From NCBI GenBank assembly GCA_015179045.1, contig WHUZ01000006.1, positions 1,240,001 to 1,304,000 of the forward strand: a stretch of DNA of 64,000 nucleotides, in the 5' to 3' direction. The notes under the pieces were generated by a model. That model had not been told where the DNA came from. It did not search any database and saw nothing but the letters and a program-made list of their open reading frames with translations. This document shows, one piece after another, positions 43,945 to 55,400 of this stretch. The first letter of the stretch is position 1. Each line of letters begins with the position of its first letter. Source of the DNA: Kalaharituber pfeilii (lineage: Eukaryota; Ascomycota; Pezizomycetes; Pezizales; Pezizaceae). The position numbers and the translations under genes were made by a program.

Positions 43945-44916
43945 CTACTTCGATGGGCTCTCGCTACCACTTGAAGTGGGGCTGTCAATTGTCGGATATT
44001 CACTATCTTTGTTGCTGAATACCTGTGTTAGCATCACCAAAGCTAACCTGATGACAGGGCTGAAAAATAACTCACTTCCGTAGAGCTTTCGCTCGCAGCT
44101 TTTCAATAAGCTTTAACATGTCTCGCCGACCCTGTGTTGCGTCCTGCCTTCTCCCCCCCATTGACATGTCTACACTTTCTTTTGACGTTGCAAGAAGAAG
44201 TCGATTCAGTAACAAATGTTTCATGTTCATGCAAACATGCATCCCACAATCCATACTATTTTCCTGTTGGGGCGTGTCTGGTAGGCTTAGAAATCGGAGC
44301 TTCTGATCGAGCAGCTTTTGCAGTAGAGAGTTGACCTTCCGTGCGACAGCATCATTGCTGTCCATAAGGGAGTCGTAATGAAATGCAACCCCGTCGTAGA
44401 CCCCCACAACAAGGAGACTCCAATGAGAACCCCCTTCTGCGACTTCGGGATTTGGATTATCATTAATGGGAAGGAAAATATGGGAGGCTTCTTTGAGTCC
44501 AGGTAAACCAGTTTGGACAGCAGCTAATGCATCTATTATATGCGTCAGCATTGAAGTAAAAATCAGTTGGAAACTGGTTCCTCCTACTGCTATTATTGAT
44601 AGACTTGATCATTTCAACCATCGCCGGCCTCAGGAGTATTATTTTTGAGCTTGGGTACTTCTTGAGCTCATGATGTTCCAAATACCTAATGACTGTCAGT
44701 GTTCGAAATTAAACGTGGGGAAGCGTCAGCTTACTCCTGGTAAAAAGAGATGTTCTGCAGATAAAAGTTAGCGAGTACTATGACATCGGAATATAGTTAA
44801 CGTACATTGTCTGTCAGCCAATCATCCTTTAGGCAGTTCACCTCGTCGACTGTCACTACTCATCGCTCAACCGTCAGTGGATGCCCTAGTTCGTGGTAAT
44901 AATTGACATACAGCAT
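43945..44916 (-). CDS. NEDD8-specific protease, DEN1/SENP8 (C48) type, with an in-frame TGA
   Basis: Cysteine protease that removes NEDD8 from cullins and other targets or matures its precursor. Exons 44916-44806, 44754-44735 (20 nt), 44685-44588, 44532-44076 and 44014-43945 sum to 756 nt (252 codons); introns are 51, 49, 55 and 61 bp. Readable blocks: MLYVNYYHELGHPLTV, then VDEVNCLKDDWLTDN, NISFYQEYLEHHELKKYPSS, KIILLRPAMVEMIKS, SHIFLPINDNPN, GGSHWSLLVVG with the catalytic His, FHYDSL with the Asp, and QENSMDCGMHVC with the oxyanion Gln and nucleophile Cys, then MSMGGRRQDA. The catalytic triad is complete. Codon 19 is TGA (44860-44862), inside an apparent 21-bp insertion between LT and VDEV. 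Without it the N-terminus matches the family. The gene could be a young pseudogene, mis-sequenced, translated by readthrough, or start elsewhere. The 3' splice to a Ser/Pro tail is the best-fitting option, not certain. Confidence 0.75.
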
Positions 44917-46187
44917 ATTCCATGATCTATGAAGATAATATGTGTCAGTAATACACCTCTCGGCTCAACACGTGAGATGACCAACACTTAAGAAATATGT
45001 CTGAGGGCCTGCGCTGGACAGATCTATCAGCTTCCAGAGTGCGCAAAAAGGAAGGACCTTCTAAAGCTTGTACCTCTTCCCTATTCCTCATCATGAAGTT
45101 CCGCACCCGGTCCCTGGAGCCTGTCAGAGACAGCGACGAACTCGTTAGGAAAGGCAGCTTGACGGCTTTGAAAAGTAACTCCGTTTGAAAAGTTATGGTT
45201 GAGAACAGAGGTCTCAGCTCAAAACTTGCTGGTGGAATTCGTGTTTGCAAGCCTTATAATTGCCCGGTTAGTGAATTATCTGATGTGCGCGTAAGTTTAA
45301 CTTCGTCCGAGGATATGGACTTCGGATGGGGTATCAAATGTTCGAGACGCGGGAAGGTAGAACGGGATGTGGTGGTGACCAGGAACAAGCTCAGTTGGAC
45401 AAGCCTGTTCGGGGGCGGGATGCGCTAGCGCTCAGTTTGTAGGGGAAAGTTGGGCCTGTGGGGAAGATCGCCATGATGCGGTGGCCTCACCCAATGCCTG
45501 GGGCTGTGTGGCTGAGCAGAGGGTAGACGGGCTGATTCTGGGGGTGGGCGGGGCGGGTGGTGCGGACGCTGGACTGTACGTCATTTGGACGGGGCGCAAC
45601 AATGGGCGCTAGGTGGGTCCGATTTGATTTGCATCCTGGCGGCTGCGACGGCAATCTCAGATAGCCTCGGCACCTCTCAGGCATTGTCCAGAGAAAGAGC
45701 TCCCGTCTGGCTACATCAATTGGGCTCTGACAACTCCGCGCCCGTGTCAGCGCCCAGTTGTCTAGGAGATTACAGCGTGGTGCACGGAAGCTGCCCCGTC
45801 CTCGACCCGCATGTGCTGGCGCAAATGCCATTACTCTCTGCGGACAAGCATTAGCCCCCACCTGCCTGATAAATATGCATTATAATATATACATGAGCTC
45901 CAGCTTGAACATTGTGAACAATCCCGTCTGTCCCCCACAAAGGCAGAGTGAGCACATGCCGCAGGCACATCATATACGGAAACGGCACAAAGGGACAGTA
46001 ACATTGCACTCAAATTGCCAATGCAGAAAAGCCTATTCAAGTGAGGGGCATGTATACTCCCACCTCTTTTCGGTGACATCGATATGATGAATGCTCATGC
46101 TCCCTTCCTAGGTATCAAGCTACTCAATGGTAATTGTGCTTCTGCCAACTGCAATATCAATCAACAAATCATTATTTTCACCGCTGC
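44917..46187. other. Intergenic region between the deneddylase and a small unknown gene
   Basis: Expected to contain the deneddylase promoter. Overlapping frames at 44945-45250 (minus) and 44997-45428 (plus) cannot be resolved into a gene; a first exon of the deneddylase may be hidden here. GC-rich at 45.4-45.6 kb. Confidence 0.4.
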
Positions 46188-46697
46188 TCAACCTCCGAAG
46201 GCGCTTGTATTTGGGTTGCTTCTCCCGCTAACATACTTCCTCCAGAGCATTTCGACAGGCCCTCTGTTGGGATGCTGATCGTCCCATGTTGCTTGAAACT
46301 GGGAAGAATTTGTTCGCTTTTGCTTCGTCAGGCTGCTGAAGAATGGCCCACCTTTACCATCAACTCCCCCAAAGCTAGCCTTTCAAGCGTATGCGAGTGT
46401 TAGCGAGGACAATTACTATCTTGCATGGTGAAAAATGTGGTGGGACTCGAGGAATGTAGTGCGTGGTTCGCATACTCGTCTTAATCTTGCGTCAGTGTTG
46501 CCAGGCCTGCTATCAACATCCATAGGCGTATTTGGCAACGGGCCACCGACTGGAGTGGTGAAGGAAGTACGCTGATGCTGGATGGAGGTAGGGTGCTGCT
46601 GTGGACCAATGGCTACCGCAACAGCATCCATCTCCTCCACACGGGACTTCGTGACCGAGGTGGCCTCGGTCGCTGTCTGTCTGATGGGGCTCGTCAT
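46188..46697 (-). CDS. Small protein of unknown function, two exons
   Basis: Exon 46697-46476 starts with ATG (MTSPIRQTATEATSVTKSRV) and is Ser/Thr/Pro-rich with PNTPMDVDSRPGNTDARLRR at its end. A 96-bp intron (GTATGCG ... CGCTAACACTCG ... TTGAAAG) joins in phase 0 to exon 46379-46188, which reads ASFGGVDGKGGPFFSSLTKQ, QFQATWDDQHPNRGPVEMLW and RKYVSGRSNPNTSAFGG, then TGA; 137 aa in total. The second exon has a protein-like composition (WDDQHPNRGP, MLWRKY) and no alternative ATG, which supports the splice. An alternative last intron (GTTGAG ... ATTGCAG) would change only the final residues. I do not recognise the family. No signal peptide or membrane segment. Confidence 0.5.
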
Positions 46698-47054
46698 TAT
46701 TCGTGCTTTATCAAGCTTCTAAGTTCGTTTGGCTTTGTCTCTCAGAAACTAAGGGGAGTAAAATGTTGGTGGAGCATCTCGAGATATAGGCAGAACATAT
46801 ATGCTCTGGCATGCTGTTGTTACTAAACACATACGTCACTGAACGCATGATCATGGGAAGGAAAGCGGGGTACAGCCCAATAACATTTGACGTAGGCGGA
46901 GGCCTAGCAGTCTAGACGAACAGTGCAGTACTCAACTAGCACACTGATATAGACAATTTCAATACAGCAGTCCAATAATATAATCCAATTTCCTTCTAGT
47001 GCATGATAATATCCCAATCTGAACCCAACTGAAAACCGAACAAAAATAGTGCCA
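46698..47054. other. Intergenic, downstream of pyruvate carboxylase
   Basis: About 357 bp between the pyruvate carboxylase stop and the ATG of the small unknown gene on the same strand. No feature seen. Confidence 0.5.
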
Positions 47055-50000
47055 CTAAGCCTTCACGATACGGCAGATCAAATCTTGGCCGTCAACTGAA
47101 TCACCCTCCCTAACTTGCAGTTCTGCAACCTTACCTGAATGCGGGGCGCTGATGACCATTTCCTAATGTCAAGGTTAGAAAAATGCCAAAGACCGCAGAT
47201 AAGGTTTGCGTACCATCTTCATAGCGCTCAACACAGCTACTGGGTCACCCTTCTTGACGTCCGTTCCGTCGTGGACACGAACTTCAACCACGACGCCAGA
47301 CATTGGGGCGCCAATTTGGCTGCTATCGCCAGGATCGGCCTTTCTCCTGCTGACGTTCTCCACAGCTGCAATACATTAGTGTCAGTTGTATCTTCTTGTT
47401 AAGATACCTGAAGTACATACCAGCTTTCTTGTCATCAACAGTAACCTGTCGCACCTCACCATTCATCTCAAAGAACACTTCTCTCTGCCCAGTTTGCTCT
47501 GATAGTGGGCCAATAGCCAATAGTCTGAGAATGAGCAGCTTTCCTTTTTCAATTTCAACGTGGAACTCCTCTCCAATTTCGGGTCTTGACAAGAAGTATT
47601 TGGTTGGTAGGATGCTGAGGTCTCCATATTTTTCCAAGAATTGCTTGTATTCCTCGAACACTTTCGGATACATGTTGTAAGAAGCAACATCGCATTCTGT
47701 AGCAGAACCATATTTTGCTTCAAGTTGCTTCTTGACTGTCGCAAGAGGGACTGGGGTTAACGATTTCCCGGGTCTTTCTGTGAGTTTCCGCCGCTGACCA
47801 CGAAGAGCCTTAGTCCGGAGCGGCTCAGGGAAGCCACCATAGGGCTGGCCCATAAGGCCTTCGAAAAAGTCGAGCACTGAAGCAGGGAAGTCCAATCTAT
47901 CGGCTTTATCTAAAACATCCTGGTATGAGAGCTTGTTGGACACCATGAACTGTGCGAGATCTCCAACAACCTTCGATGTTGGCGTAACTTTGACAATATC
48001 ACCAAGGAGTTGATTAGCTTGGGTATATGCCTTCTTAGTCTCTGCCCATTGAGTCCCGAGACCAAGCTGTGAGGCCTGGAAGATGAGATTGGTGAGCTGG
48101 CCGCCGGGAATCTCATGTACATAGACCTCGGGATCAGGGCCAGTAAGCCCTGCTTCAAAGCAAGAGTATAACAACCTGAGCTGTGCCCAATAAGCATCTA
48201 TTGCTCTCACATGCTCAACGTTGAGTCCTGGATCCCTTTCTGTCCCTTCGAGTGTAGCAAGAAGCGCTCCAATACTTGGTTGAGAAGTCATCCCGGACAA
48301 ACTATCAGTAGCGACATCAACAGCATCTGCACCAGCCCATGCAGCAGCTGCCATAGAGGCAACACCAGTACCAGCAGAGTCATGAGTGTGCACATGAATA
48401 GGAAGGTCCGGATACTTCTTCCGGATAGAGCCGATCAGAAGCGTAGCAGCGTGGGGTTTCAGAACACCAGCCATGTCTTTAATCCCTAAAATGTGAGTTC
48501 CCAAAGCAACAACTTTGTCTGTAAGGTCGAGATAGTATTGCAGATTGTATTTCTTCTTCGGATTCAACATATCTCCAGAATAGCAAATAGCCGCCTCCAC
48601 AACACCGCCTGCTTTTCTGACAGCCTCCATACCTACGGCGAGCTGGTCTACATCGTTAAGAGCGTCAAAGACGCGGAATATGTCAACGCCGTTCCTCTTG
48701 GCCTGCTCACAGAAGTGGAAGATGGCATTGTCTGGGAGGGAGGAGTAGGCAACTCCATTGGCACCACGAAGGAGCATCTGGAATGGAATATTTGGTACCA
48801 ACTTCCTCAATTTCCTCTTAACGAAATGTCAGTTTCGGTACTTACGTATAAAGTAACAGCAATAACATACCAACCGATCCCACGGGTCCTCGTACAAGAA
48901 CCTCATAGCAACATCAAACGTAGCGCCTCCCCAGCACTCCAAACTGTAGGCATTTGCATATGCATGACTGGTGTGTCTTGCAATGTTCACCAAGTCAATG
49001 GTGCGTACTCGTGTTGCAAGCAAAGACTGATGAGCATCACGCCAGGTTGTATCCATTATCAATGTACCCTTATTCTGACGGATCGCTCTGGCGAAAGCCT
49101 CCGGGCCTTCCCTGAGCAAAATGTTTCGCCATCCTTGTTTACAGGGAGTGGAGATGTCAATAATATTCCAGTCCATGTCTTTGAGTGTAGGCAGAATGAT
49201 ATCGCCTTTGAATTTTGGTTCCCCAATTTGACCTTTGATGCTGCTGCCATTGACGGCAACGTCTCCAAGGTATGCTAACATTTTCTGAGCGCGATTTTGA
49301 CTTGTCATAAGAGCAAACAACTCAGGAGTATCGTCAATGAAGGTGGTCCAGCAATTTCCAGCAATAAATGTCTCATGGGTAAGAAGGGAAGCCAGGAAGG
49401 CTATATTAGTCTTGACACCTCGAATTCGAAACTCGATCAACGAACGAAGCATTTTTCGTCGGGCAATCTCATAAGTAGAACCGTGGCAAGTACACTTGAC
49501 TAACATGGAGTCGTAATGAGGAGTTATAATGGCACCAGCAAATCCATTTCCACCATCCAACCGAACACCATTACCACCAGCAGATCGGTAAACTTCAATT
49601 TTGCCTGTATCAGGCTGGAAACCTTTGGAAGGATCCTCGGTTGTAACTCTGCATTGGATAGCGAACCCACGTGTGGAGATACGATCCTGAGTAAGGCCCA
49701 ACTGTTCAAGTGATGCACCAGCGGCAATTTGAATTTGCGCAGCAACTATATCAATACCAGTAATTTCTTCGGTGATTGTATGCTCGACTTGAATCCTAGG
49801 ATTGATTTCGATGAAGTAGTAACGATTTTGTTGGTCCACCAAAAACTCCGCCGTGCCAGCATTTCCTACATGATGTTCATGTTAAGAGCAAACTCTCGAA
49901 GAACAGGAAACTGTGATACGTACTGTAGTTTACAGATTTGGCCAATCGAACTGCATCGTCCAAAATAGCTTGTCGAATGTCAGGCGGTAAATCCTTTGCG

Positions 50001-51376
50001 GGCGCAATTTCCACGACTTTCTGATGCCGTCGCTGAACACTGCAGTCGCGCTCATACAGGTGGACAACATTTCCGTTATTGTCACCTAGTAGTTGAACTT
50101 CAATATGCTTCGGTTTGTCAAGGAATCGCTACTGCAGTCAGTGTCTTTCAAAAACGTGTAAGTTCAGTAATAGAGCTTTCATACCTCAATGAAGACGGTG
50201 CCATTTCCAAAAGCAGACTTTGCCCTTTTTTGCCAAATGTCAGATCACGACTTGAAATACGTTGGGCTTTGAACTCACTCTGAAGTAGCCCTAAGGAAGG
50301 CATCTCGGATACTTTCTCCCTCTCTGACTACTCTCATACCTCGTCCTCCACCGCCAAATGCAGCCTTTATGATTACAGGATAACCATGTTTCGCTACAAA
50401 CTCTTCAGCTTGTGATACTTCCGATACCGGCCCAGGTGTACCCGGAATAACTGGAACGTTATTTTTGATTGCAAGGTTCCTAGCAGAGACCTTGTCGCCC
50501 AATCCTTCGATAACTTCTGGAGTGGGTCCGACGAACTACAACGTATTAGTCCGATATAACAGGACAGATCCTTGTCCCACTTACAATCATTCCGGCCTTC
50601 TCTACTTTCCTAGCAAATTCGGCATTCTCTGACAGAAAACCATACCCAGGATGGATCATGTTAACGTCATGGGCCACCGCGATCTTGATGATTTCATCAA
50701 TTTGAAGATACGCTTGGACAGGCGTATATTGGCCTCTTGCGCCAATAACATACGCCTCATCCGCTTCTAAAATTTTGAAGAACAAAGCAAGTATTAGCCA
50801 TCCGAACAATTTCTTGACCAATTTTAGCTCATACTTTGACGATGCATGCTCAACCTGTCTTCATGGCTGTATATCGCAACAGTCTGCAGGGATAGCTCAT
50901 GCGCCTGTGATGGACAATATGAGCAACTGTATAATTCCGAACGGATTAAAAGCCACTTACAGTCCTAAAAATCTATAACTCATTTCTATTGGTCAGATAT
51001 CGGATGGAATCATGGGGAATAGGAAGAATTACACGAATGGCTGTTATAGTCAAGTACTGTTAGAATCATTCAGTCAAGGCATCAGGGGAGTGTAGGGCTG
51101 CATACGAATCTCTCCACGGTTGGCAACTAAATTTCCCGAGATAATGCACATGTCAGTGACACATAAATAGTAAGCTATTAGTAGGGCTCCAGACCAAGGA
51201 TCTTCTTCAGGTGCATAATCTGAGTAGCAGTGATGGTCAGCATATGTTTGCATAGAGAGCTACCAAGTTCAAAGGCGGTAAAAGCGTACAGTTGAGTTTG
51301 CCCTCACACGCTGAATTGTGCGGGTTGTCGTTGATTCGGTCTCTTCGAAAACATCGGTATCCTGATAGCTCGCCAT
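47055..51376 (-). CDS. PYC: Pyruvate carboxylase (cytosolic, fungal type)
   Basis: Biotin- and ATP-dependent carboxylation of pyruvate to oxaloacetate, refilling the TCA cycle and feeding gluconeogenesis. Fourteen exons: 51376-51290, 51219-51195, 51126-51106, 51040-51033, 50972-50961, 50904-50835, 50766-50585, 50535-50279, 50224-50185, 50128-49924, 49865-48871, 48816-47421, 47365-47214, 47162-47055. They total 3558 nt and 1185 aa, the normal fungal length. Biotin carboxylase domain: [34 protein letters not shown], the glycine loop [21 protein letters not shown]-type [24 protein letters not shown]. Carboxyltransferase domain: [41 protein letters not shown]. Biotinyl domain at the C-terminus: [11 protein letters not shown] and SAMKMEMVI with the biotin lysine near residue 1149. 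No mitochondrial presequence, as expected for the cytosolic enzyme. Introns are 49-70 bp. Confidence 0.97.
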
Positions 51377-52499
51377 CTCTTCAAGCTTTGAGTGGGAACG
51401 CGGAGGAGGTTATCGAGGCCTGCGGGGGGTGCGAGGGAGCGGTCCTTATATACCGGCTGGGGTTGCAACAGATGGAACAGACCGCTAGCAGAAAGAATTT
51501 ATGCTTCTACGGCTGTATCAGTATCACAACAGTCAAGAAGGAGGGGCAGGCACCCCGCTATGAAATCCGAGCTAATGATAAATAAGGTGCATGGGGGTCT
51601 GAGAGGCGGGGGGGAAGGGGCAGCTATCGGTAAACGCCCGCCGTTCCCCATCACGGCACCCTCTGCGTAATCCAGCATTTTGTCAGCAGGGGACCTTGCC
51701 TTCTCGTAACAGAAATTAACAAGAGCGTGCCAATTGGCAGCAGAAGATGCCAGACGACGGAGTTTGAAGCTGCTGGGTCAGAGTGGGGGGTGACTGCAAC
51801 TTTAAACATCTAATACACTGTTGAATCCCGGCCAAAACCAAGAAAAACGAAGGAGAGATAACGAACAAAGTAACTAGGGCGAAGACTCTTCGCGCGGGCG
51901 GGTTAGCAAGGAGTACCAGCCTGGGCAGAGATGGCCCCGGGGACTGAATGTGGTCATCGCGCTGAAGCACTTGCAACAAACGGCCAAGTCCACTTAGGTA
52001 GTGCGGCCTCTGAGGTCTCGCCGAAAAAGACAAGCTACAGCTCCTGCGCAGTGCTTTGCTGCTGCGCATGTTCTGCTCCTGCATGCGTCGATCACGACGT
52101 ATATACCGTAGGTGAAACAGCCAGTTGGGCCCTGTACCACTCAGACTAGTATATTGCACAAGCACTACCATCTGCTGAACAGACGCATAAACTTGTACCA
52201 AGAATTCGTAGCCGTATCATTGCTATTAACCGTACTGTATACATCGGGAAGTTTAGGAAGAAAGAGAAAGTAAATGATATTGATATCTGCCGTCACCAAA
52301 TGCAGGCAACTATAACACATTTCCGTCGCATCGTATCATAAGAGCCAAAGTAAAACCTAACATTTGAGGCAAAAAGAATACAGAATTGAGAAAAGAGAAA
52401 ACAAAAGCAAATGAAAAGATAACTGTCGAAGAATCGACAATCTATCCACAATATTCTTCCGAAGCTGACCTCGGCAAAGTCCGGCCCGACGGTCGTTAA
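51377..52499. promoter_or_regulatory. Upstream region of pyruvate carboxylase / downstream region of clathrin
   Basis: Both genes are on the minus strand, so this 1.1-kb gap holds the clathrin 3' end and the pyruvate carboxylase promoter. It contains purine-rich G runs at 51600-51620. No gene is supportable in the shadow frames at 51716-52201. Confidence 0.5.
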
Positions 52500-55400
52500 T
52501 CACATTCCCCTGTATCCGGTTGCTTGAGGAGCAATTCCATTTGCATAAGGCTGAGCGCCATAAGAAGGGCCTGCTGTGAGTAGTAATCCAGTGTTTATTA
52601 TCGGAGTGGTGTCCTCCACCTCTTGCTTGACAACTTCCTTTGCCTTACGTTCCTCGTTATCTTTTTCCAAAGCAGCTATTTTGTTGGATTGTTGCCGGAA
52701 GGTATTGATCATGAAGGGCTGATCAAACAGTCATTATCGCTGTTAGAATAGAGTTTTGGTAAGGTATACTGTACCATTGTGTAATCATGAAGCCCATATC
52801 GCCAAGAAATTTCCATTACCACATCCAACGGGATCAAATCGTAGCATGCATAGAGCATGGCAACGTAACATTCCCGACTTCCAATGTCGACAAACTACGA
52901 ATAGAGTCTTATTAAGTTTGCCCTGAACAGGACTGTAATTCAATGACTTACATAGCGAAGAAGCTCTTCAACGACTTCAGGCCTGTTGGACACGGCTGCT
53001 GTTTCAATTGCATCTTTGAATAGCCTATCTTGCTTCGACAGGGCAATTGATTGATCCCAACGCTTATGCTTCCTATAGATGTTGGCGGCAATCTGGCGGA
53101 AAAAGACAAGACTAGAATAATCATTAGTAGTTCCTACGTGTGAAATTGAAATTCGGACACCTACTCGTGCTTCTCCAGACGCTGAGCAAGTTCCACAGGG
53201 TCATAGTTATCGTAATTCTCAACAGAGTCACTCAAGGTCTTGTAATCCTCCTCCTCAATCAATAAATCATGGATCGCTTGATTGACCACTTTATTATTCT
53301 GGGACTGGACGTTCAAGAGGAAAGGTTTGATCAAAGGAATGTTATCTGACTTTTGAAACATTTTTACCACACTACTGCCTGTTAGCGCAGGGTAAATTTC
53401 AGGTGTAAAGGGAACGTTACCGAGTAACGTCAATCCGTGGGGACAGGACAGATAATAAATCTGTGAGTAGAGAAGGCTGTTCTTGAAGATAGAAGTTCAA
53501 CTATGGTATAATCAGTAATGGAAAGTTTAACGCATTCAAGTAATACTTACTGCGCGGTAGTAAATTTCCAAGTTTGCAACTTTAATGATGATATCCTGTG
53601 AGAGTATTAGGTGTTAGGCAATTACAGGTTGTATAGGATCAGGAACAAACCTTGAAAGACTGGTGCTCCCATGCATCAGCAGCCTTCTCCATCATAGTCA
53701 GCGCAGCATTGTCCCATTCATCGTAGCTATCAAGTACAGATTAGACTATGATGTAATATAGGTGCAATGAAGAAGATAACTAACTGGCAATATAAGAAGA
53801 TGAGTTCAGGCCATAAATGTGCTTGCTCGCATGCTCGGATAACTGGGGCAATCAGTAAATATTATCACATCTGCAAGAGTTGTATCGCATACCCTTGGGA
53901 ATATTAATCCGCCCCCAGAACAGCTTTAGATGCTCCATTGTACGCTCAGGTCGATACTTGGAAAGCGCGATTCCAAGTTCGGTGAACATTCCCTGACAAA
54001 TATGAGTGGAAACTTCTAATGATTATGATACTATACTCACCATATGGGCACGTTCAAGACCAAGTCCAGCTTCAAGAAGCGAAATAAGTTCGTCGAAATA
54101 TCCATTACGTTCATATTGTTTGACAAGGTCTTGGAGTTCTTCGGCGTGGACAATCAAGTTCCTTCAGGGATATCAGTATGGCCGACCCTAACAGCGGGAT
54201 ACTAAAAGCTTACAAGCCACAAATTTGCGCCAGCCGGAATTCCTTTTTGCTTACGCAGGCCTCATTGACTTGTTTCCATACCCTAAGTAAATTAGTTGGG
54301 GCTTCATTAGATAGAGGGGAAATGCGGACTTGGTATTGTTCGCCTTTCGGGCGCATTCAACTGCGTTTTGGTATTCCTCAAGATAAACGAGTGTAGTCTA
54401 ATCGATGATTAGATCCTGATATTTGTGTCACCAAACATGGAAAACTTACAGCAAGTTTGGCCCAATTTGAAATATTGGTGAAGAAAACCTTTGCGGCTTG
54501 ATGAAGACCTTCTTCATACGCCTTGTCACCGCATTCTTCAATATCTGCTACGTTAGATGCATTCAAAAAGTCTTCCAAATCATGAAGCCTATCAACCCTG
54601 GCAAGACAAAGTGCCAGACTGCTGTCGACCAAAGGTTCCCTAAGCGCCTTTCGGCACATCTGAAGGTACTTGATGAGATCCTCGTATTTTCCAGCTCGTG
54701 AAGCTATCTCGATGACTTCTGCAAAGTTACTCGAGTCATTCGCACGAATGTAAGACTCGATAGAATCCGTTATTCGTAGGCCGTCAAGCTGAGCCTTCCC
54801 TAAGCGACTCCAGACCTCTGGTAGATCTACACGATCAGCGTATGCATAGGCACGATCAATGCTGACAATATGTTCAATAAGAACGTTAATGGCGTCTGTA
54901 TGAGCATTGACCTTCTTGTAGATTTCGAAGGCCTCTTCGTATAAACCATAATCAATAGAAAACTTTGCCACATCATTCCCATCATAGTTGCTTAGGCGAT
55001 GGACATAGTCCATCACACGTCCTTTATCGACCTTGACCGCTGTAAGAATTAAGAGATTCTGAAGGTGGTTATTATCGCTAAATGGTGAAGGCTCAAGAAT
55101 AATCTTCTCCAATAGCTCAACAAGCTCATTAGGTAAGTCATTCTGGAGGAAAGATTGGACTGCTACTGAGACGTCATCTGGATCAGTAGCCTCAGGGACG
55201 GCGGTTGCAACGACTTGATCAATAAGAGAGCGACGATGGAGATTGTTAGGACTGAGAACGAAACTCCATAATTCAGCGTCTCTGCGCTTCAAGAGATAGC
55301 GAGCTTGATGTTTGAACATAGAGTTCTCGTTGGTAATTCGGACCAATTCCACATCATTCTGTCCCTTCTGATAAGCAATAAATGCAAGATGTGGATCGCG

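Noticed and set aside
48493..49278. 261-codon plus-strand frame
   Set aside because: Antisense shadow of the pyruvate carboxylase gene, whose minus-strand product is unambiguous.
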